DNA of 64,000 bases, from contig NZ_AP023396.1 of the NCBI RefSeq assembly GCF_014466955.1, forward strand, positions 7,564,001-7,628,000, in the 5' to 3' direction. Below the pieces are notes generated by a model. That model was not told the origin of the DNA and ran no database searches. It saw nothing but the letters and a program-made list of their open reading frames with translations. Source of the stretch: Nocardia wallacei (GTDB lineage: Bacteria > Actinomycetota > Actinomycetes > Mycobacteriales > Mycobacteriaceae). Shown here one piece after another: positions 36,813 through 47,125 of this stretch; position 1 is the first letter of the stretch; the number at the start of each line of letters is the position of its first letter. The translations under genes and the position numbers were made by a program.

Positions 36813-38732
36813 GTGATCTCGGGTGGCTGGGGGTGGGGCGGGCGGTGGGGTCGGGTCGTGCCCGCTGTCTACAGTCTCGTGCTGGCGCTGGTTGTGGTCG
36901 GGCCGCTGCTCGGGCCCGGGTACCTGTTGCTGCGGGATGCGGTGAGCACGCCGCGGTCGTATCTCACCGATTCGGCGCTCGGGCTGGGGGATGCCGCGCC
37001 CCGGGCCGTGCCGCAGGACGCGCTGCTGGCCGTGGTGTCGACGGTCGTGGACGGCGGTGTCGCGGTCAAGGTCATCCTGGTGGCGGCGCTGTGGGCGGCG
37101 GGCTTTGGCGCCGCGGTCCTGGCCCGCCGACTCCTGCACGTCTCGACCGCACCCCAACTGGTCGCCGCCACGGTCGCGATATGGAACCCGTACGTGGCCG
37201 AGCGCCTCCTCCAAGGACATTGGAGCCTGCTGACCGGATACGCCGCCCTTCCCTGGACAGTGCTCGCCGCCCAACGCCTCCGCGACACAACGGCGAACCA
37301 GCAAGGCGTTTCCGCCAGCGGCCACGGCACCGGCGAGTCCGACACCCGCGACGCCAGGGCGGCCGCCGCACACGGGCATTCGGGGAGGAGCGCAGCCGGC
37401 AGCGGGACCGGAACTGTTGCGGGGGCGGGCGGACCGAGTGTGGTGTCCAAGGGCAGGCCGGTGGTTGTCGCGTGGCTGGGGTTGGGGAGTTGTCTCGCGG
37501 CTGCGGGGTTGACGCCTACCGGGGCGGTGCTGGCGGGGAGTGTGGCGCTCGTTGTGGCCGGATGGCGGAATGTCGTTGGCGTGCTGGGTGTTTGGTGTGC
37601 TGCATCGGCGCCGTGGCTGGTCGCTACGGCATTGTCGGGGGCGGGGGCCGAGCCGTCGGATCCGGCGGGGGTCGCGGCGTTCGCGGCGCGGGCCGAGCCC
37701 GGGCTGGCGACGGTGGGTAGTCTTGCCGGGCTGGGTGGGATATGGAATTCGGATGCCGTACCCGGCTCGCGCACAACACTGTTCGCGGTGGCGGGGACGG
37801 CTGTGCTGCTCACGCTCGTCGCCGCGGGTGTGCGGCGGGTAGGCGCGGCAGGTGACGGCGGAACCAGGCACGCCCGCCGAGCACTGTTGCTGGTGGCGGT
37901 CGTGGCCGTGGCGCTGCCCGCGCTCGGGGCGACCGGATGGGGACTGCGGATCGGAGAACTTCTGGTCACCGGGATTCCCGGTGCCGGATTGCTCAGGGAC
38001 ACACAGAAGTACGTCGCATTGGCCATGCCCGCCTTCGCCCTGTGCGCGGCGGCGGGATGCCGGACCTTCGCCGATGTCGGGCGACGGTGGGGCAGCACGC
38101 TCGGAACAACCGCGACAGCAACGTTTTTCATCGCCGCGCTGGTACTCACCCTGCCCGACCTCGCCTGGGGCGTCGGTGGCGAATTGCGTCCGGTGCGCTA
38201 TCCGTCCGGCTGGCAGCGCGTCGCGGGGCTCGTGCACGGGCCGGGCGACGTCGCGGTGCTGCCCGGTGGCATGTTCCGGAAGTTCCCGTACAGCGGCCAG
38301 GCCCCCGTGCTCGATCCAGCGCCGCGCATGCTGCCGCGGGACGTGCTGCAGACCGGGGAACTGCCGGTTCGCGGGCGCGTAGTCAGTGGCGAGGGAAACC
38401 GCGCCCACGAGGTCGAACAGCTGCTGCTGCACGGTGGTCCGGCGACCGATCTCGCGGCACACGGCGTCGGCTGGGTTCTGGTGGAACGAACCACCCCGGG
38501 TCCACTGGGCGATTCCGAAACCGCCCTCGCGCAATTGATTCCGGCATACGCCGACGCGGATCTGGCCCTCTATCGAGTCCCGGGCACCATCGACCCCGGC
38601 CCGCGATCTCGCGCCGAACACCGTCGTATCGCCGCCGCGGCCCACCTGCTCTGGGCACTGCTACTCGTCGCCGGACCCGCGACCATGATCGTTCGGCGGG
38701 CCCTGCCCCACCTCCGAAACCCCACCCGGTGA
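36813..38732 (+). CDS. Polytopic membrane protein, GT-C-like (Rv0226c-type)
   Basis: About 639 residues with around ten membrane helices and a C-terminal extracytoplasmic domain (AHGVGWVLVERTTPG), resembling the conserved transmembrane protein next to the GT4 gene in mycobacteria and the general form of GT-C arabinosyl/mannosyltransferases. No catalytic motif is certain; an acidic pair is absent from the first loop. A Ser/Thr/Gly-rich cytoplasmic loop at about 165-210 looks disordered. GTG 36813 is preferred: TAGGGT lies about eight bases upstream (36799-36804), suggesting a leaderless message; the longer frame is repeat DNA. It ends one base from the convergent glycosyltransferase stop. Confidence 0.75.
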   Translation: MISGGWGWGGRWGRVVPAVYSLVLALVVVGPLLGPGYLLLRDAVSTPRSYLTDSALGLGDAAPRAVPQDALLAVVSTVVDGGVAVKVILVAALWAAGFGAAVLARRLLHVSTAPQLVAATVAIWNPYVAERLLQGHWSLLTGYAALPWTVLAAQRLRDTTANQQGVSASGHGTGESDTRDARAAAAHGHSGRSAAGSGTGTVAGAGGPSVVSKGRPVVVAWLGLGSCLAAAGLTPTGAVLAGSVALVVAGWRNVVGVLGVWCAASAPWLVATALSGAGAEPSDPAGVAAFAARAEPGLATVGSLAGLGGIWNSDAVPGSRTTLFAVAGTAVLLTLVAAGVRRVGAAGDGGTRHARRALLLVAVVAVALPALGATGWGLRIGELLVTGIPGAGLLRDTQKYVALAMPAFALCAAAGCRTFADVGRRWGSTLGTTATATFFIAALVLTLPDLAWGVGGELRPVRYPSGWQRVAGLVHGPGDVAVLPGGMFRKFPYSGQAPVLDPAPRMLPRDVLQTGELPVRGRVVSGEGNRAHEVEQLLLHGGPATDLAAHGVGWVLVERTTPGPLGDSETALAQLIPAYADADLALYRVPGTIDPGPRSRAEHRRIAAAAHLLWALLLVAGPATMIVRRALPHLRNPTR

Positions 38733-38733
38733 G

Positions 38734-39996
38734 CTATTCCGAATCTGCTGAAGGCACCCCGACCAGGCCCGAAACGTAGTCCCCGGCGACTGCCGCGGCG
38801 AGCACCTCGAGAACTCCGTTGGCCGTTTGCTCCCAGGAGAATTCGCGGGCTCGGGCGCGGGCCTTCTCGCCCATGACGGTGCGGGATTCGGCCGAGTCGA
38901 GCAGTTCTCCCACCGCCGCCGCCAACTGGGGGGCGTCGTCGACCAGCATGCCGGTGACGCCGTCCACCACCGAATCGGTGAGTCCGCGCGAGCTGCGATA
39001 GCCGACGGTCGGGACGCCGTGCTGGGCGGCCTCGATCACGGCCAGGCCCCACCCCTCCTTGCGCGAGGGCAGCACGTGAACCCAAGCGCGCGAGAGCAAT
39101 TCGTGTTTGCGGCATTCGTCCACGTGGCCGTGGAAGGTTACCGCGTCGGCGATGCCGAGTTCGCGCGCGCGGCTCTTCAGGTTCTCGGCCCACCAGCCGT
39201 CGCCGACCACGTCCAGCCGCAAGGCCGGCAGAGCGGGGCGCAGTTCGGCGACGACGGCCAGGGCATCCTCGATCTGCTTGTGCGGCACCAGCCGCGACAG
39301 CACCACGATGCTCGGATGCGCCGTCCGGCTCCCCGGCGCTCCGGTCGGCGCCCGGTGCGGTATGGGCTCGGCGCCGTTGCGCACCACCGCGATTCGCTCC
39401 CGGTCCACACCCAGCCCCGCCAGTTCCTCCGCCGACGGCAGGGACACCGTCAGGTACTGGTTGCGCCGATGCACCCGCGGGGACAGCCGCGACTCGATCC
39501 ACCAACCGATCCGCCCCACCAGCCGACCGGCGACCGGCCACTGCTCGCGGTGCCCGTGATGCACGAGCACCACCGACGGCGCCCGGGTCGCCACCCGGGC
39601 GAAGAAGGGAATGCCGTTCTGGGTGTCGACCACAGCGTCCGGCCGCGCCCCACGCAGCGGTCCGAGGCCGAACCGCGCCGCCACCATCGCGGCCAGCGCC
39701 CGCGGGTACACGGTGTAGCGGCCCCCGGCACGGCTGATATCGATCCCGTCCACCCGCTCGCGCCGCGGTGCGCCGGAGTACCGCGCGGTCCGCAACGTCA
39801 CCTTCACTCCGCGCGCGGCCAGATGCGCGCCGACCTGCTCGAGATACCGCTCGCTACCGCCGCCCTGCGGATGCCCGGTGTCCCGCCAGCACAGCAGCAA
39901 CACCTCGCGCACCCCGTGCGGATCGATCCCACCGGCACCGCGCCCGGTTACGCCCCGCGCAACCGGATCGAGTTCACGGAAGCCGGTATCGCGCAC
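38734..39996 (-). CDS. GT4-family glycosyltransferase
   Basis: 420 residues, GT-B fold. N-terminal acceptor domain begins CWRDTGHPQGGGSERYLEQV. The C-terminal donor domain has VVLSRLVPHKQIEDAL and the EX7E motif EGWGLAVIEAAQHG, typical of GT4 retaining transferases using nucleotide-sugars. Corresponds by position to Rv0225. GTG 39996 has GGAG seven bases upstream; GTG 39912 is possible but has no site. It probably acts in the cytoplasm, building a lipid-linked glycan exported by the adjacent flippase. Confidence 0.9.
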   Translation of the reverse strand: MRDTGFRELDPVARGVTGRGAGGIDPHGVREVLLLCWRDTGHPQGGGSERYLEQVGAHLAARGVKVTLRTARYSGAPRRERVDGIDISRAGGRYTVYPRALAAMVAARFGLGPLRGARPDAVVDTQNGIPFFARVATRAPSVVLVHHGHREQWPVAGRLVGRIGWWIESRLSPRVHRRNQYLTVSLPSAEELAGLGVDRERIAVVRNGAEPIPHRAPTGAPGSRTAHPSIVVLSRLVPHKQIEDALAVVAELRPALPALRLDVVGDGWWAENLKSRARELGIADAVTFHGHVDECRKHELLSRAWVHVLPSRKEGWGLAVIEAAQHGVPTVGYRSSRGLTDSVVDGVTGMLVDDAPQLAAAVGELLDSAESRTVMGEKARARAREFSWEQTANGVLEVLAAAVAGDYVSGLVGVPSADSE

Positions 39997-40178
39997 GGCA
40001 CATCTCCAGGTGGCACTAGGTCGGACGACTGACAGTTCGCTCCACCCTATAGCCCCCTCCCGAGATCAGTGTGATCACCAGGCCACCGGTCGGCGCCGCC
40101 GGATGCGCAGCATGGCGACCGACGATGTCGCCGTGGCCGGGAAGTGGGTGCAACGATATTGTGCGAGACTGGTCCGCT

Positions 40179-40970
40179 GTGCGCGGGCTAGTGGGGATGT
40201 GGAGTGCGGGGGGCGGGGTACGGTTCGCGCGACGGGCCACATTGCGGCGGTCGCTGCGGCTGCTGGGTAGTTTCCGGCACGAGCAGAGCGATCCCGCGCT
40301 GTTCTACGGTGGCATCGCCACCGATACCGCCGAGCTGACCCGGGACTTCTACGCCGATCTGACGGGCCGCGATCTCACCGGCACGACCGTGCTCGACGTG
40401 GGCGGCGGGCCGGGTTACTTCGCCGACGAGTTCACCGCCGCGGGCGCGCGCTACATCCCGGTGGAACCGGATCCCAGCGAGATGCACGCCGCCGGATTGA
40501 CCGTGCCGGGCGCGGTGCGCGGCTCGGGGATGGCGTTGCCGTTCCGCGACGACGCCGTGGACATCTGCATCTCCTCCAACGTGGCCGAACATGTCCCGCG
40601 GCCGTGGCTGATGGCCGACGAGATGCTGCGCGTGACCAAGCCGGGCGGGCTGATGATCTTCTCCTACACGGTCTGGCTGGGCCCGTTCGGCGGGCACGAG
40701 ACCGGCCCCTGGCACTACCTCGGCGGCGAGTACGCCGCCCGCCGTTATCGGCGTCGGCACGGCCACGAGCCGAAGAACCGTTTCGGCCGGTCACTGTTCG
40801 TGGTGACGGCGGCCGAGGGCATGCGCTGGGCCGACCAGGCCCGCGACCGCGCGCACATCCTGGCTACCTTCCCGCGCTACCACCCGCACTGGGCCTGGTG
40901 GCTGGTCCGGACGCCGGGACTGCGGGAGGTGCTGGTCAGCAACCTCGTCGTGGTCGCGGCGAAGCGCTGA
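40179..40970 (+). CDS. SAM-dependent methyltransferase (class I)
   Basis: About 263 residues. Rossmann methyltransferase with VLDVGGGPGYFADEF (motif I, SAM-binding), PVEPDPSEM (motif II), LPFRDDAVDICISSNVAEHV (motif post-II/III) and LRVTKPGGLMIFSY. It matches the Rv0224c-type methyltransferase found beside this GT4 gene in mycobacteria, including the ARRATLRRSLRLL N-terminus. Start uncertain among GTG 40179, GTG 40191 and ATG 40197. Substrate unknown; methylation of a glycan or lipid is suggested by context. Confidence 0.9.
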   Translation: MRGLVGMWSAGGGVRFARRATLRRSLRLLGSFRHEQSDPALFYGGIATDTAELTRDFYADLTGRDLTGTTVLDVGGGPGYFADEFTAAGARYIPVEPDPSEMHAAGLTVPGAVRGSGMALPFRDDAVDICISSNVAEHVPRPWLMADEMLRVTKPGGLMIFSYTVWLGPFGGHETGPWHYLGGEYAARRYRRRHGHEPKNRFGRSLFVVTAAEGMRWADQARDRAHILATFPRYHPHWAWWLVRTPGLREVLVSNLVVVAAKR

Positions 40971-40973
40971 CCG

Positions 40974-41273
40974 TCAGCGCGCCGGGCGGCCGCGTCGCCA
41001 GAAGCGGCCGGTGCCGGTGTGCGACGGTTCGCTCCAGGGTGGCTCCTGCATTGCCAGGCCCACCGTCTCCAGTGGGGTGAGGCCCACTCGGTCGGCCAAC
41101 GCGCGCACGGCGGACACGGCTTCGGCCGCCTGTAGCGCCGCGGTGGCCTGCTCCAGCGTGAGCGTTCGACCCGGGAGGAACGAGACGACCCAGCCCCCTT
41201 GGCCGACACACCTCGCCTGATGTGGGGTCTGGTCGCTGGTCATCAATGACCGCCCGACCACTTGCACCGCCAT
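40974..41273 (-). CDS. Small hypothetical protein
   Basis: 99 residues, no recognised domain. The sequence is well ordered rather than low complexity (LTLEQATAALQAAEAVSAV, RVGLTPLETVGLAM) with a basic C-terminus. ATG 41273 is supported by AGGGGAG eight bases upstream, and an AT-rich region that would suit a promoter precedes it. Convergent with the methyltransferase gene, 3 bp apart. Confidence 0.6.
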   Translation of the reverse strand: MAVQVVGRSLMTSDQTPHQARCVGQGGWVVSFLPGRTLTLEQATAALQAAEAVSAVRALADRVGLTPLETVGLAMQEPPWSEPSHTGTGRFWRRGRPAR

Positions 41274-41414
41274 GATTCGGACTCCCCTGCGATTGCATTT
41301 GAAAAATCAAACGGGCGAAGCAGATTGCTCTAAGCATGCTCTGCGACCGTCCGGAATGCAATAGTGCGTTCTGCGAAAAGCGAACCGGCAGGTTGGGTTT
41401 CGAATTGGTGCGCG

Positions 41415-41618
41415 TCAGTCCTCGGGCATCCGAATGCGCAGGACGGGCTCCGGCCGCCGCCCGGGGCCGCGCGGCACATCCGCGACCTCCACCCACCAAC
41501 CCGGCGGCAGCACGTCCTGCAAACGGTCGGCGGCCCGGCGCAACGGAGTACTAGGGGAGTCCAACCGAAGGCTGGCTACCTCCGGGACAACCATGGCTTC
41601 GAACGTCGGATCGATCAT
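41415..41618 (-). CDS. Small hypothetical protein
   Basis: 67 residues from ATG 41618 (GAGAGG-type site upstream). No family recognised. It has a compact amphipathic helix (PLRRAADRLQDVLPPGWWVEVADV) and ends RIRMPED. It lies 141 bp upstream of the 99-residue gene on the same strand. Confidence 0.5.
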   Translation of the reverse strand: MIDPTFEAMVVPEVASLRLDSPSTPLRRAADRLQDVLPPGWWVEVADVPRGPGRRPEPVLRIRMPED

Positions 41619-41816
41619 GCCCACCACCCACCTCTCCACGTTCAGCCCCGTGCGACCGCGGCGGGGACACATCCGCGAGCAACTTCGAGGCTACCGGTGC
41701 CGTCGACCAGTCGATATCCGGCAGTCGAAACTGGTCAGTCCTGAGACGTAGAACACATCCAGGATAAAGCAGACGACCACGATTACCCCACAACGATTGC
41801 GGCACGGCGTACGAAA

Positions 41817-41849
41817 CCGCCCGCCCCGTACGAACTACGGTGCGGGCGG
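41817..41849 (-). terminator. Terminator after pckG
   Basis: An 8-bp stem, CCGCCCGC (41817-41824) with GCGGGCGG (41842-41849), 25 bp past the pckG stop; read leftwards it is followed by TTTCG. Confidence 0.65.
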
Positions 41850-41873
41850 CGGAATTTCGTGATCGGCCGGGAA

Positions 41874-43706
41874 TTACCCCAGTCGCTGCTTGAGCGCCTC
41901 GAACTCGTCGCGCACGCCGGAGGGCAGTTTCTCGCCGATGAACTCGAACCATTCCTCGATGAGCGGGATCTCCTTGCGCCACTCCTCGACGTCGACCTTC
42001 AGCGCCTCGTCGACGTCGGCGGGGTTCACGTCCAGACCGTCCAGGTCCAGTTGCGCGGCGGTGGGCACATTGCCGATCGCGGTGGCCTCGGCGTCGGCCT
42101 TGCCCTCGATGCGGTTGATGATCCACTCCAGCACGCGCGAGTTCTCGCCGAAGCCCGGCCACAGGAAGCGGCCGTCCTCGCCGCGGCGGAACCAGTTGAC
42201 GTAGAAGATCTTCGGCAGCTTGTTCGCGTCGGCGTTCTTGCCGATGTTGATCCAGTGGCCCAGGTAATCGCCCACGTGGTAACCCATGAACGGCAGCATC
42301 GCCATCGGGTCGCGGCGCACCGTGCCGACCTTGCCCTCGGCCGCGGCGGTCTGCTCCGAGGACAGCGTGGCGCCCATGAACACGCCGTGCTGCCAGTCGA
42401 AGGACTCGGTCACCAGCGGCACCGTGGTCTTGCGGCGGCCACCGAACAGGATCGCCGAGATCGGCACGCCCTGCGGGTCGTCCCACTCCGGCGCCAGGAT
42501 CGGACACTGCGACATCGGGGTGCAGTAACGCGAATTCGGGTGGGCCGCAAGGGTTTCGGTCTCGCGCAGGTACCAGTCGTTGCCCTTCCAGTCGACCAGA
42601 TGGTCGGGCTCGCCCTCCAGGCCCTCCCACCACACGTCGCCGTTGTCGGTCAGCGCGACGTTGGTGAAGACGGTGTTGCCGGCGTCCATGGTGGCCATGG
42701 CGTTCGGGTTGGAGCTGTGGTTGGTGCCCGGCGCGACGCCGAAGAAACCGTATTCGGGGTTGACCGCGTACAGGCGGCCGTCCTCACCGAACCGCATCCA
42801 GGCGATGTCGTCGCCCAGGGTCTCCGCGCGCCAGCCCGGCACGGTCGGCTGGATCATCGCCAGGTTGGTCTTGCCGCAGGCGCTCGGGAAGGCGGCGGCC
42901 ACGTAGTAGTTCTTGTTCTCCGGCGAGATCAGCTTGAGGATCAGCATGTGCTCGGCCAGCCAGCCCTCGTCGTGCGCCATGGCCGAGGCGATGCGCAGCG
43001 AGTAGCACTTCTTGCCCAGCAGCGCGTTGCCGCCGTAACCCGAACCGTAGGACCAGATCTCGCGATCCTCCGGGAAGTGGGTGATGTACTTGGTGTCGTT
43101 GCACGGCCACGGGACGTCGGCCTGGCCCGGCTCCAGCGGGGCGCCGACCGAGTGCAGCGCCTTCACGAACGGCTTATCGGCGCCCAGCTTCTCCAGCGCC
43201 GCCTTGCCCATGCGGGTCATCACCCGCATGGAGACGACCACGTACTCCGAGTCGGTGATCTCCACACCCAGCTTCGGGTCGGCCGCGCCGAGCGGGCCCA
43301 TGCAGAACGGCACCACGAACATGGTGCGGCCCTTCATCGACCCGCGGTACAGGTCGGTCATGGTCTTGCGCATCTGGGCCGGGTCGACCCAGTTGTTGGT
43401 CGGGCCGGCGTCGGCCTCGTCACGGGAGCAGATGAAGGTACGCGATTCCACCCGGGCCACGTCGGACGGATCGGAGAGCGCCAGGAAGGAGTTGGGGCGC
43501 TTGGCCTCGTTGAGTTTCTTGAAGGTGCCGGCCTCGACCAGCTGGGTGGTCAGCCGGTCCCACTCCTCGTCGGAGCCGTCCGCCCAGACGACGCGGTCCG
43601 GCTGGGTGAGTTCTGCGACCTCCTGCACCCAGGCCAGCAGTCCTGCGTGCGCCGTCGGTGCGGTGCCATCGGATCCGTGAAGACCAGGAATGGTCACTGA
43701 GGTCAT
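41874..43706 (-). CDS. pckG: Phosphoenolpyruvate carboxykinase (GTP)
   Basis: 610 residues, full length for the GTP-dependent class. It converts oxaloacetate and GTP to phosphoenolpyruvate at the start of gluconeogenesis. Active-site landmarks: the kinase loop [12 protein letters not shown] near residue 280, [33 protein letters not shown] and [15 protein letters not shown] 43706 follows CAGGAG; the frame continues upstream without a start signal. A 455-bp gap upstream holds its promoter. The same place in mycobacteria carries pckA. Confidence 0.98.
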   Translation of the reverse strand: MTSVTIPGLHGSDGTAPTAHAGLLAWVQEVAELTQPDRVVWADGSDEEWDRLTTQLVEAGTFKKLNEAKRPNSFLALSDPSDVARVESRTFICSRDEADAGPTNNWVDPAQMRKTMTDLYRGSMKGRTMFVVPFCMGPLGAADPKLGVEITDSEYVVVSMRVMTRMGKAALEKLGADKPFVKALHSVGAPLEPGQADVPWPCNDTKYITHFPEDREIWSYGSGYGGNALLGKKCYSLRIASAMAHDEGWLAEHMLILKLISPENKNYYVAAAFPSACGKTNLAMIQPTVPGWRAETLGDDIAWMRFGEDGRLYAVNPEYGFFGVAPGTNHSSNPNAMATMDAGNTVFTNVALTDNGDVWWEGLEGEPDHLVDWKGNDWYLRETETLAAHPNSRYCTPMSQCPILAPEWDDPQGVPISAILFGGRRKTTVPLVTESFDWQHGVFMGATLSSEQTAAAEGKVGTVRRDPMAMLPFMGYHVGDYLGHWINIGKNADANKLPKIFYVNWFRRGEDGRFLWPGFGENSRVLEWIINRIEGKADAEATAIGNVPTAAQLDLDGLDVNPADVDEALKVDVEEWRKEIPLIEEWFEFIGEKLPSGVRDEFEALKQRLG

Positions 43707-44161
43707 GAAAACTCTCCTGAGACGGGCGGCTCTGAGGGGTGGATTCGAGGGCTGTGGCACAGCCCGCGACGCCGGGGGAGCCACCGTTGGCGGTGGGTAC
43801 CCGCTCCGGCTTGCGAAAGCACGCCCCGGCTGGGCGGCGTACAAGGACGAAAGCGGACGCCCAGGTTCCTTGTTTAAGAGGTTAACGCGATGTGACCCCA
43901 GGTACGGAATGGGGTCGCTCACTCGGTACCCGGTCGAGATGCTCGGCAATCCTCCGTACCGCAGGTGCAGACGGTCGGATACTGATCGGTAATGCCGCAC
44001 TTGCGGGGCTCATAGGTGGTCCGGGCCTATTGATAGGAATCACGGCATCCGCCCAGCATGTGATGCGTCACACACGGGTACGCCGGAATGGCGGGGCGGC
44101 CGCACGCCCCGATCTCGGCGCCATTACCGATCCGCATGGCCGTTCGGGCCCGCTTCCGGGA
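43707..44161. other. Intergenic, pckG promoter region
   Basis: 455 bp upstream of pckG. Contains a GTTAAC palindrome near 43876 and, at 44059-44072, TGTGA-TGCG-TCACA. No gene is supported on either strand. Confidence 0.5.
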
Positions 44162-45886
44162 CTATTCCGGGAACGCCTTGGCGATGACGGCCAGGTCTCG
44201 TTCACAGGCGGCCACCTGAGCGGGCTGCTGGGTGGCGAGTTCGCGCAGTTGCCGTTCCAGTTCGGCGACGCGGCGATCGGTTTCCAGCACGCGAGCGGTG
44301 GTGGCTCGCACCACCTGATCGGTGAGCCGGGACTCGGCCTCCACCAACGCGGTCGCGACCCGCTGCTCCAGTTGCGCCTTGACGTTCACCAGCGCGTCCG
44401 ACACCCACTGCCGCAGATGCGCGCGATCGGCGAGGTGGCCGCGCGCGCGGACGACCCAGTACGCCACGCCGCCGCCGAGCGCCAGGGTCACCGGGACGGT
44501 CGCGTAATCGAGTTCCGGAACGAGCGCCAGCGGTGCGACGACCAGGCGCCCGAGCCCGAACCCGGCGGAGGCGCCGAGGGCGATCATCAGCGTGTCCTCG
44601 AGGCCGCGAGGCCGGGGTTCGAGGTCCGGGCCCAGGCGCGGGGGCGGGTCCGACCGCGATCGGGCGGGCTCGCGGGCGGGCTCGGGCGGCGGGCCGCTGA
44701 CGGACTCCAGTTGGCGGGCCAGTTCCGCCAGCCGCTGCTCGACCACCGCATCCAGTTCGGCGGACAGCTGGTTCACCGACTGCTGCAGGTCGTCGGGGAA
44801 GCCGCGCGCCGACCGGCGGCCGAGGCGCTCGACATCGGTGCGGGCCGCGGCGTTCAAGGCCCGGATCCGGGCGCCGACATCGTGCAGCAGGTCCACCCGA
44901 GCCAGATGCAGGCGGTTGCGCAGCGCGGCCATGGCCTGCGCCCGGCCGCCGTCGCGAGCGGCCAGCAGAGTCGCGCGCTCCTCCCGCAATTGCGTCAGCG
45001 AAGCGCCGGAGCGCAGGGTTTCGGCCTGGGCGCGGATGCGCCGACGGGTTTCGGCGAGCACGTGGGCGATGATCGCCGCCGCGCGCCCTTCGCCACCGGC
45101 GCCGACTGCCCGCGTCAGGTGCGCGTGCAGGGCGCCGAGTCCGGAACGGTCCAGCAGGGCGGCGTCGCCGGAGGCGCGGGCGGCCACCGCGAGCCGCGCC
45201 GACACCGCCACCAGGTCCGGGTCCGCGCCCAGCACCGGAATCAGCAGCGCCCGGTTGCGTTCGAAATCCGTGCGCCAATCCGGGTGCGCGTGAATCCCGT
45301 TCATAGCGAACACAATTCGCGTACCACCCGTCCGCAGCCGACCCACCAGTTCCAGCAGCGCGGCCCCGAGCGTGGTACCCGCGTCGATAAGGAACAGCGC
45401 TACCGGGGGCGGCGCGACCAGCGCGGCGGGATCGGTCTGCGGATCGGACAGGTCGATATGCGGCTCGAACCGCGCCAGCTCGGTACGCAACAGCGTGGTG
45501 TTCGTATCGGCGGGCCCGATCAACGCGACCGGCACCGTATGCCCCACCTCCGCCTCCCCCGGCACCGCCTCCAGCAACGCACTCCCCTGCGGATTCCACC
45601 GCGACACCACCGCCCCCACCTCAGGGGGCAGCACCACCCCATCCCCCGCCGTCCCCCCACCCGCCGATGCAGCGGCCGCCGCGAACGGCTCACCCCGAGC
45701 CGATGACACTGCGCCGCCGACAGCCGACGCAGCGCGGGCAGTTGCCGGGGGTGTGGCGGACGGGGATGGCGACGATGCGGCGGGCGGGGGCGCGGCGGGG
45801 GTGGGGGTGGGTGGGGGTCCTTCGTTCTCGGGTGGTTGTGGGTGGGGAGCGGGGGGCGCCGGGTGGGCGGGATCAGAGGCCGGCAC
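44162..45886 (-). CDS. Dynamin-like protein, degenerate P-loop partner
   Basis: 574 residues. A Pro/Ala/Ser-rich N-terminus (1-85) precedes a GTPase-like domain whose P-loop reads GPADTNTT (residues 124-131), lacking the usual Gly-Lys, so nucleotide binding is doubtful. A long helical region follows (HVLAETRRRIRAQAETLRSG, QSVNQLSAELDAVVEQRLAEL), then two membrane segments near 435-490 and a C-terminal helix. This is the architecture of bacterial dynamin-like or Rv0209/Rv0210-type proteins. GTG 45886 overlaps the stop of the preceding GTPase gene by 14 bp, so both are made together, probably as a heteromer at the membrane. Confidence 0.75.
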   Translation of the reverse strand: MPASDPAHPAPPAPHPQPPENEGPPPTPTPAAPPPAASSPSPSATPPATARAASAVGGAVSSARGEPFAAAAASAGGGTAGDGVVLPPEVGAVVSRWNPQGSALLEAVPGEAEVGHTVPVALIGPADTNTTLLRTELARFEPHIDLSDPQTDPAALVAPPPVALFLIDAGTTLGAALLELVGRLRTGGTRIVFAMNGIHAHPDWRTDFERNRALLIPVLGADPDLVAVSARLAVAARASGDAALLDRSGLGALHAHLTRAVGAGGEGRAAAIIAHVLAETRRRIRAQAETLRSGASLTQLREERATLLAARDGGRAQAMAALRNRLHLARVDLLHDVGARIRALNAAARTDVERLGRRSARGFPDDLQQSVNQLSAELDAVVEQRLAELARQLESVSGPPPEPAREPARSRSDPPPRLGPDLEPRPRGLEDTLMIALGASAGFGLGRLVVAPLALVPELDYATVPVTLALGGGVAYWVVRARGHLADRAHLRQWVSDALVNVKAQLEQRVATALVEAESRLTDQVVRATTARVLETDRRVAELERQLRELATQQPAQVAACERDLAVIAKAFPE

Positions 45887-47009
45887 TGCTCATTCGCTCC
45901 CAGATGCGGACGTAACCGTTGTGGACTCGGATGGCGGCGCGGCGGGCGGGGGCGGGCATGTCGCTGGCTACGACGGCGCGCCAGCGTTGGGCTCGGGCCA
46001 GGGCGTCGTCGGCGTCGGCGGGCTGCGGGGCGGGGTAACCGGTCGCGAGGTGCCGCACGTCGGGGCAGGCCAGGCCGGCTTGCAGGCCGAGCCACAGCGC
46101 CTCGTCACCGGCGAGATAGTCCTCGATCAGGTCGCGGCCGCGGCCCGCGCTCGCCGATAGGCCCGGCACCGAGCGCGCGGCCAGGCGGGCGAGCTCGTCG
46201 AGGAACGCGCCGCCGCGCCGCGCGCCGATCTGCTCGTAGCGCCGATGCAGGAGATCGTGCACCGGATCGATACCGCTGACGGCGTGCAACAGCTGCAGGA
46301 GTTCACGCGGGCCCAGATCCGGCTCGTAGCGCAGCGCGGTCAGGGCGCACGACACCCCGTACAGGCCCCAGCGCGCCAGCACCTCGGTGCGCTCGGCCAC
46401 GTCGGGACCGGCAGTGGGGGCGGTGAACAGTTCCGGCGACAGCGTGAAGTTCGGATCGGCGTTGGCGGCGTGGCGGCGCAGCGTGCGCAGGTCGTCGTCG
46501 CTCGGTGTCCCGGCCCGGGTGCGCACGGCCAGCGCGGACACCAGCGGCAGGACCGGAACGCCGAGGCCGTAGGCGATCTGGTCGGCGGTCGCGACGGCTT
46601 CGGCCCACTGGGAACCGATCGCGTCGGCCTTGTTGAGCACCACGATCGTTCGGTCCCGGGGCAGTTCGGCCAGGATGCGGCGATCGGCGGCCTGCAGCGA
46701 GGCCGACACCACGTACACCACCAGATCGCCGTCGAGTACCGGATCGGGTCGGCCCGGTTCGTCGACCGGTTCGGTCTCCACCGCCGACATCAGCGCCAGC
46801 GCCTGCAACAGTGTCGTCTTGCCCGCGCGGGCGCGCCCGGTCACCTGGATGCGCGGCGGCCGCCGCCACTCGCTCGCCGCGGCCACGAGCTGATCGGCGA
46901 GCTGCGGCTCGTGGCCCCCGCCGACGCGCAGGGCGGCGATCAGCTGATCGAGTTCCGGTGCGGGACCGCCGTGATCGTTCACGACTCCCGATGCGGTGGG
47001 TGTCGACAC
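45873..47009 (-). CDS. Dynamin-like GTPase, active-looking partner
   Basis: 378 residues. Walker A GRARAGKT at 58-65, NKAD (G4) at 126-129; the usual DxPG (G3) is not visible. The rest is helical. GTG 47009 (MSTPTASGVV) is chosen for AAGGGGG upstream; the longer frame is spurious. It forms an overlapping pair with the 574-residue protein, in which only this member keeps the nucleotide-binding lysine. Between pckG and trmB, mycobacteria have two conserved genes of similar sizes (Rv0209, Rv0210). Confidence 0.78.
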   Translation of the reverse strand: MSTPTASGVVNDHGGPAPELDQLIAALRVGGGHEPQLADQLVAAASEWRRPPRIQVTGRARAGKTTLLQALALMSAVETEPVDEPGRPDPVLDGDLVVYVVSASLQAADRRILAELPRDRTIVVLNKADAIGSQWAEAVATADQIAYGLGVPVLPLVSALAVRTRAGTPSDDDLRTLRRHAANADPNFTLSPELFTAPTAGPDVAERTEVLARWGLYGVSCALTALRYEPDLGPRELLQLLHAVSGIDPVHDLLHRRYEQIGARRGGAFLDELARLAARSVPGLSASAGRGRDLIEDYLAGDEALWLGLQAGLACPDVRHLATGYPAPQPADADDALARAQRWRAVVASDMPAPARRAAIRVHNGYVRIWERMSSAGL

Positions 47010-47125
47010 GAGTAACCCCCTTCCGCCGCACAATTCTGTCAGAAAAGGAACCGGCTGTCGGCATCGACCGCCGAGGTCGGCGGGGGATGCGCGCGGGCGT
47101 CGCGGCCCGGTCCGCGCGCATCGGA

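Noticed and set aside
44059..44072. CRP-like site TGTGA-TGCG-TCACA upstream of pckG
   Set aside because: The spacer is 4 nt instead of 6 and it lies more than 350 bp from the pckG start.
43892..45706. 604-codon rightward open frame
   Set aside because: Antisense to the 574-residue dynamin-like gene, no start signal, repetitive Arg/Gln composition.
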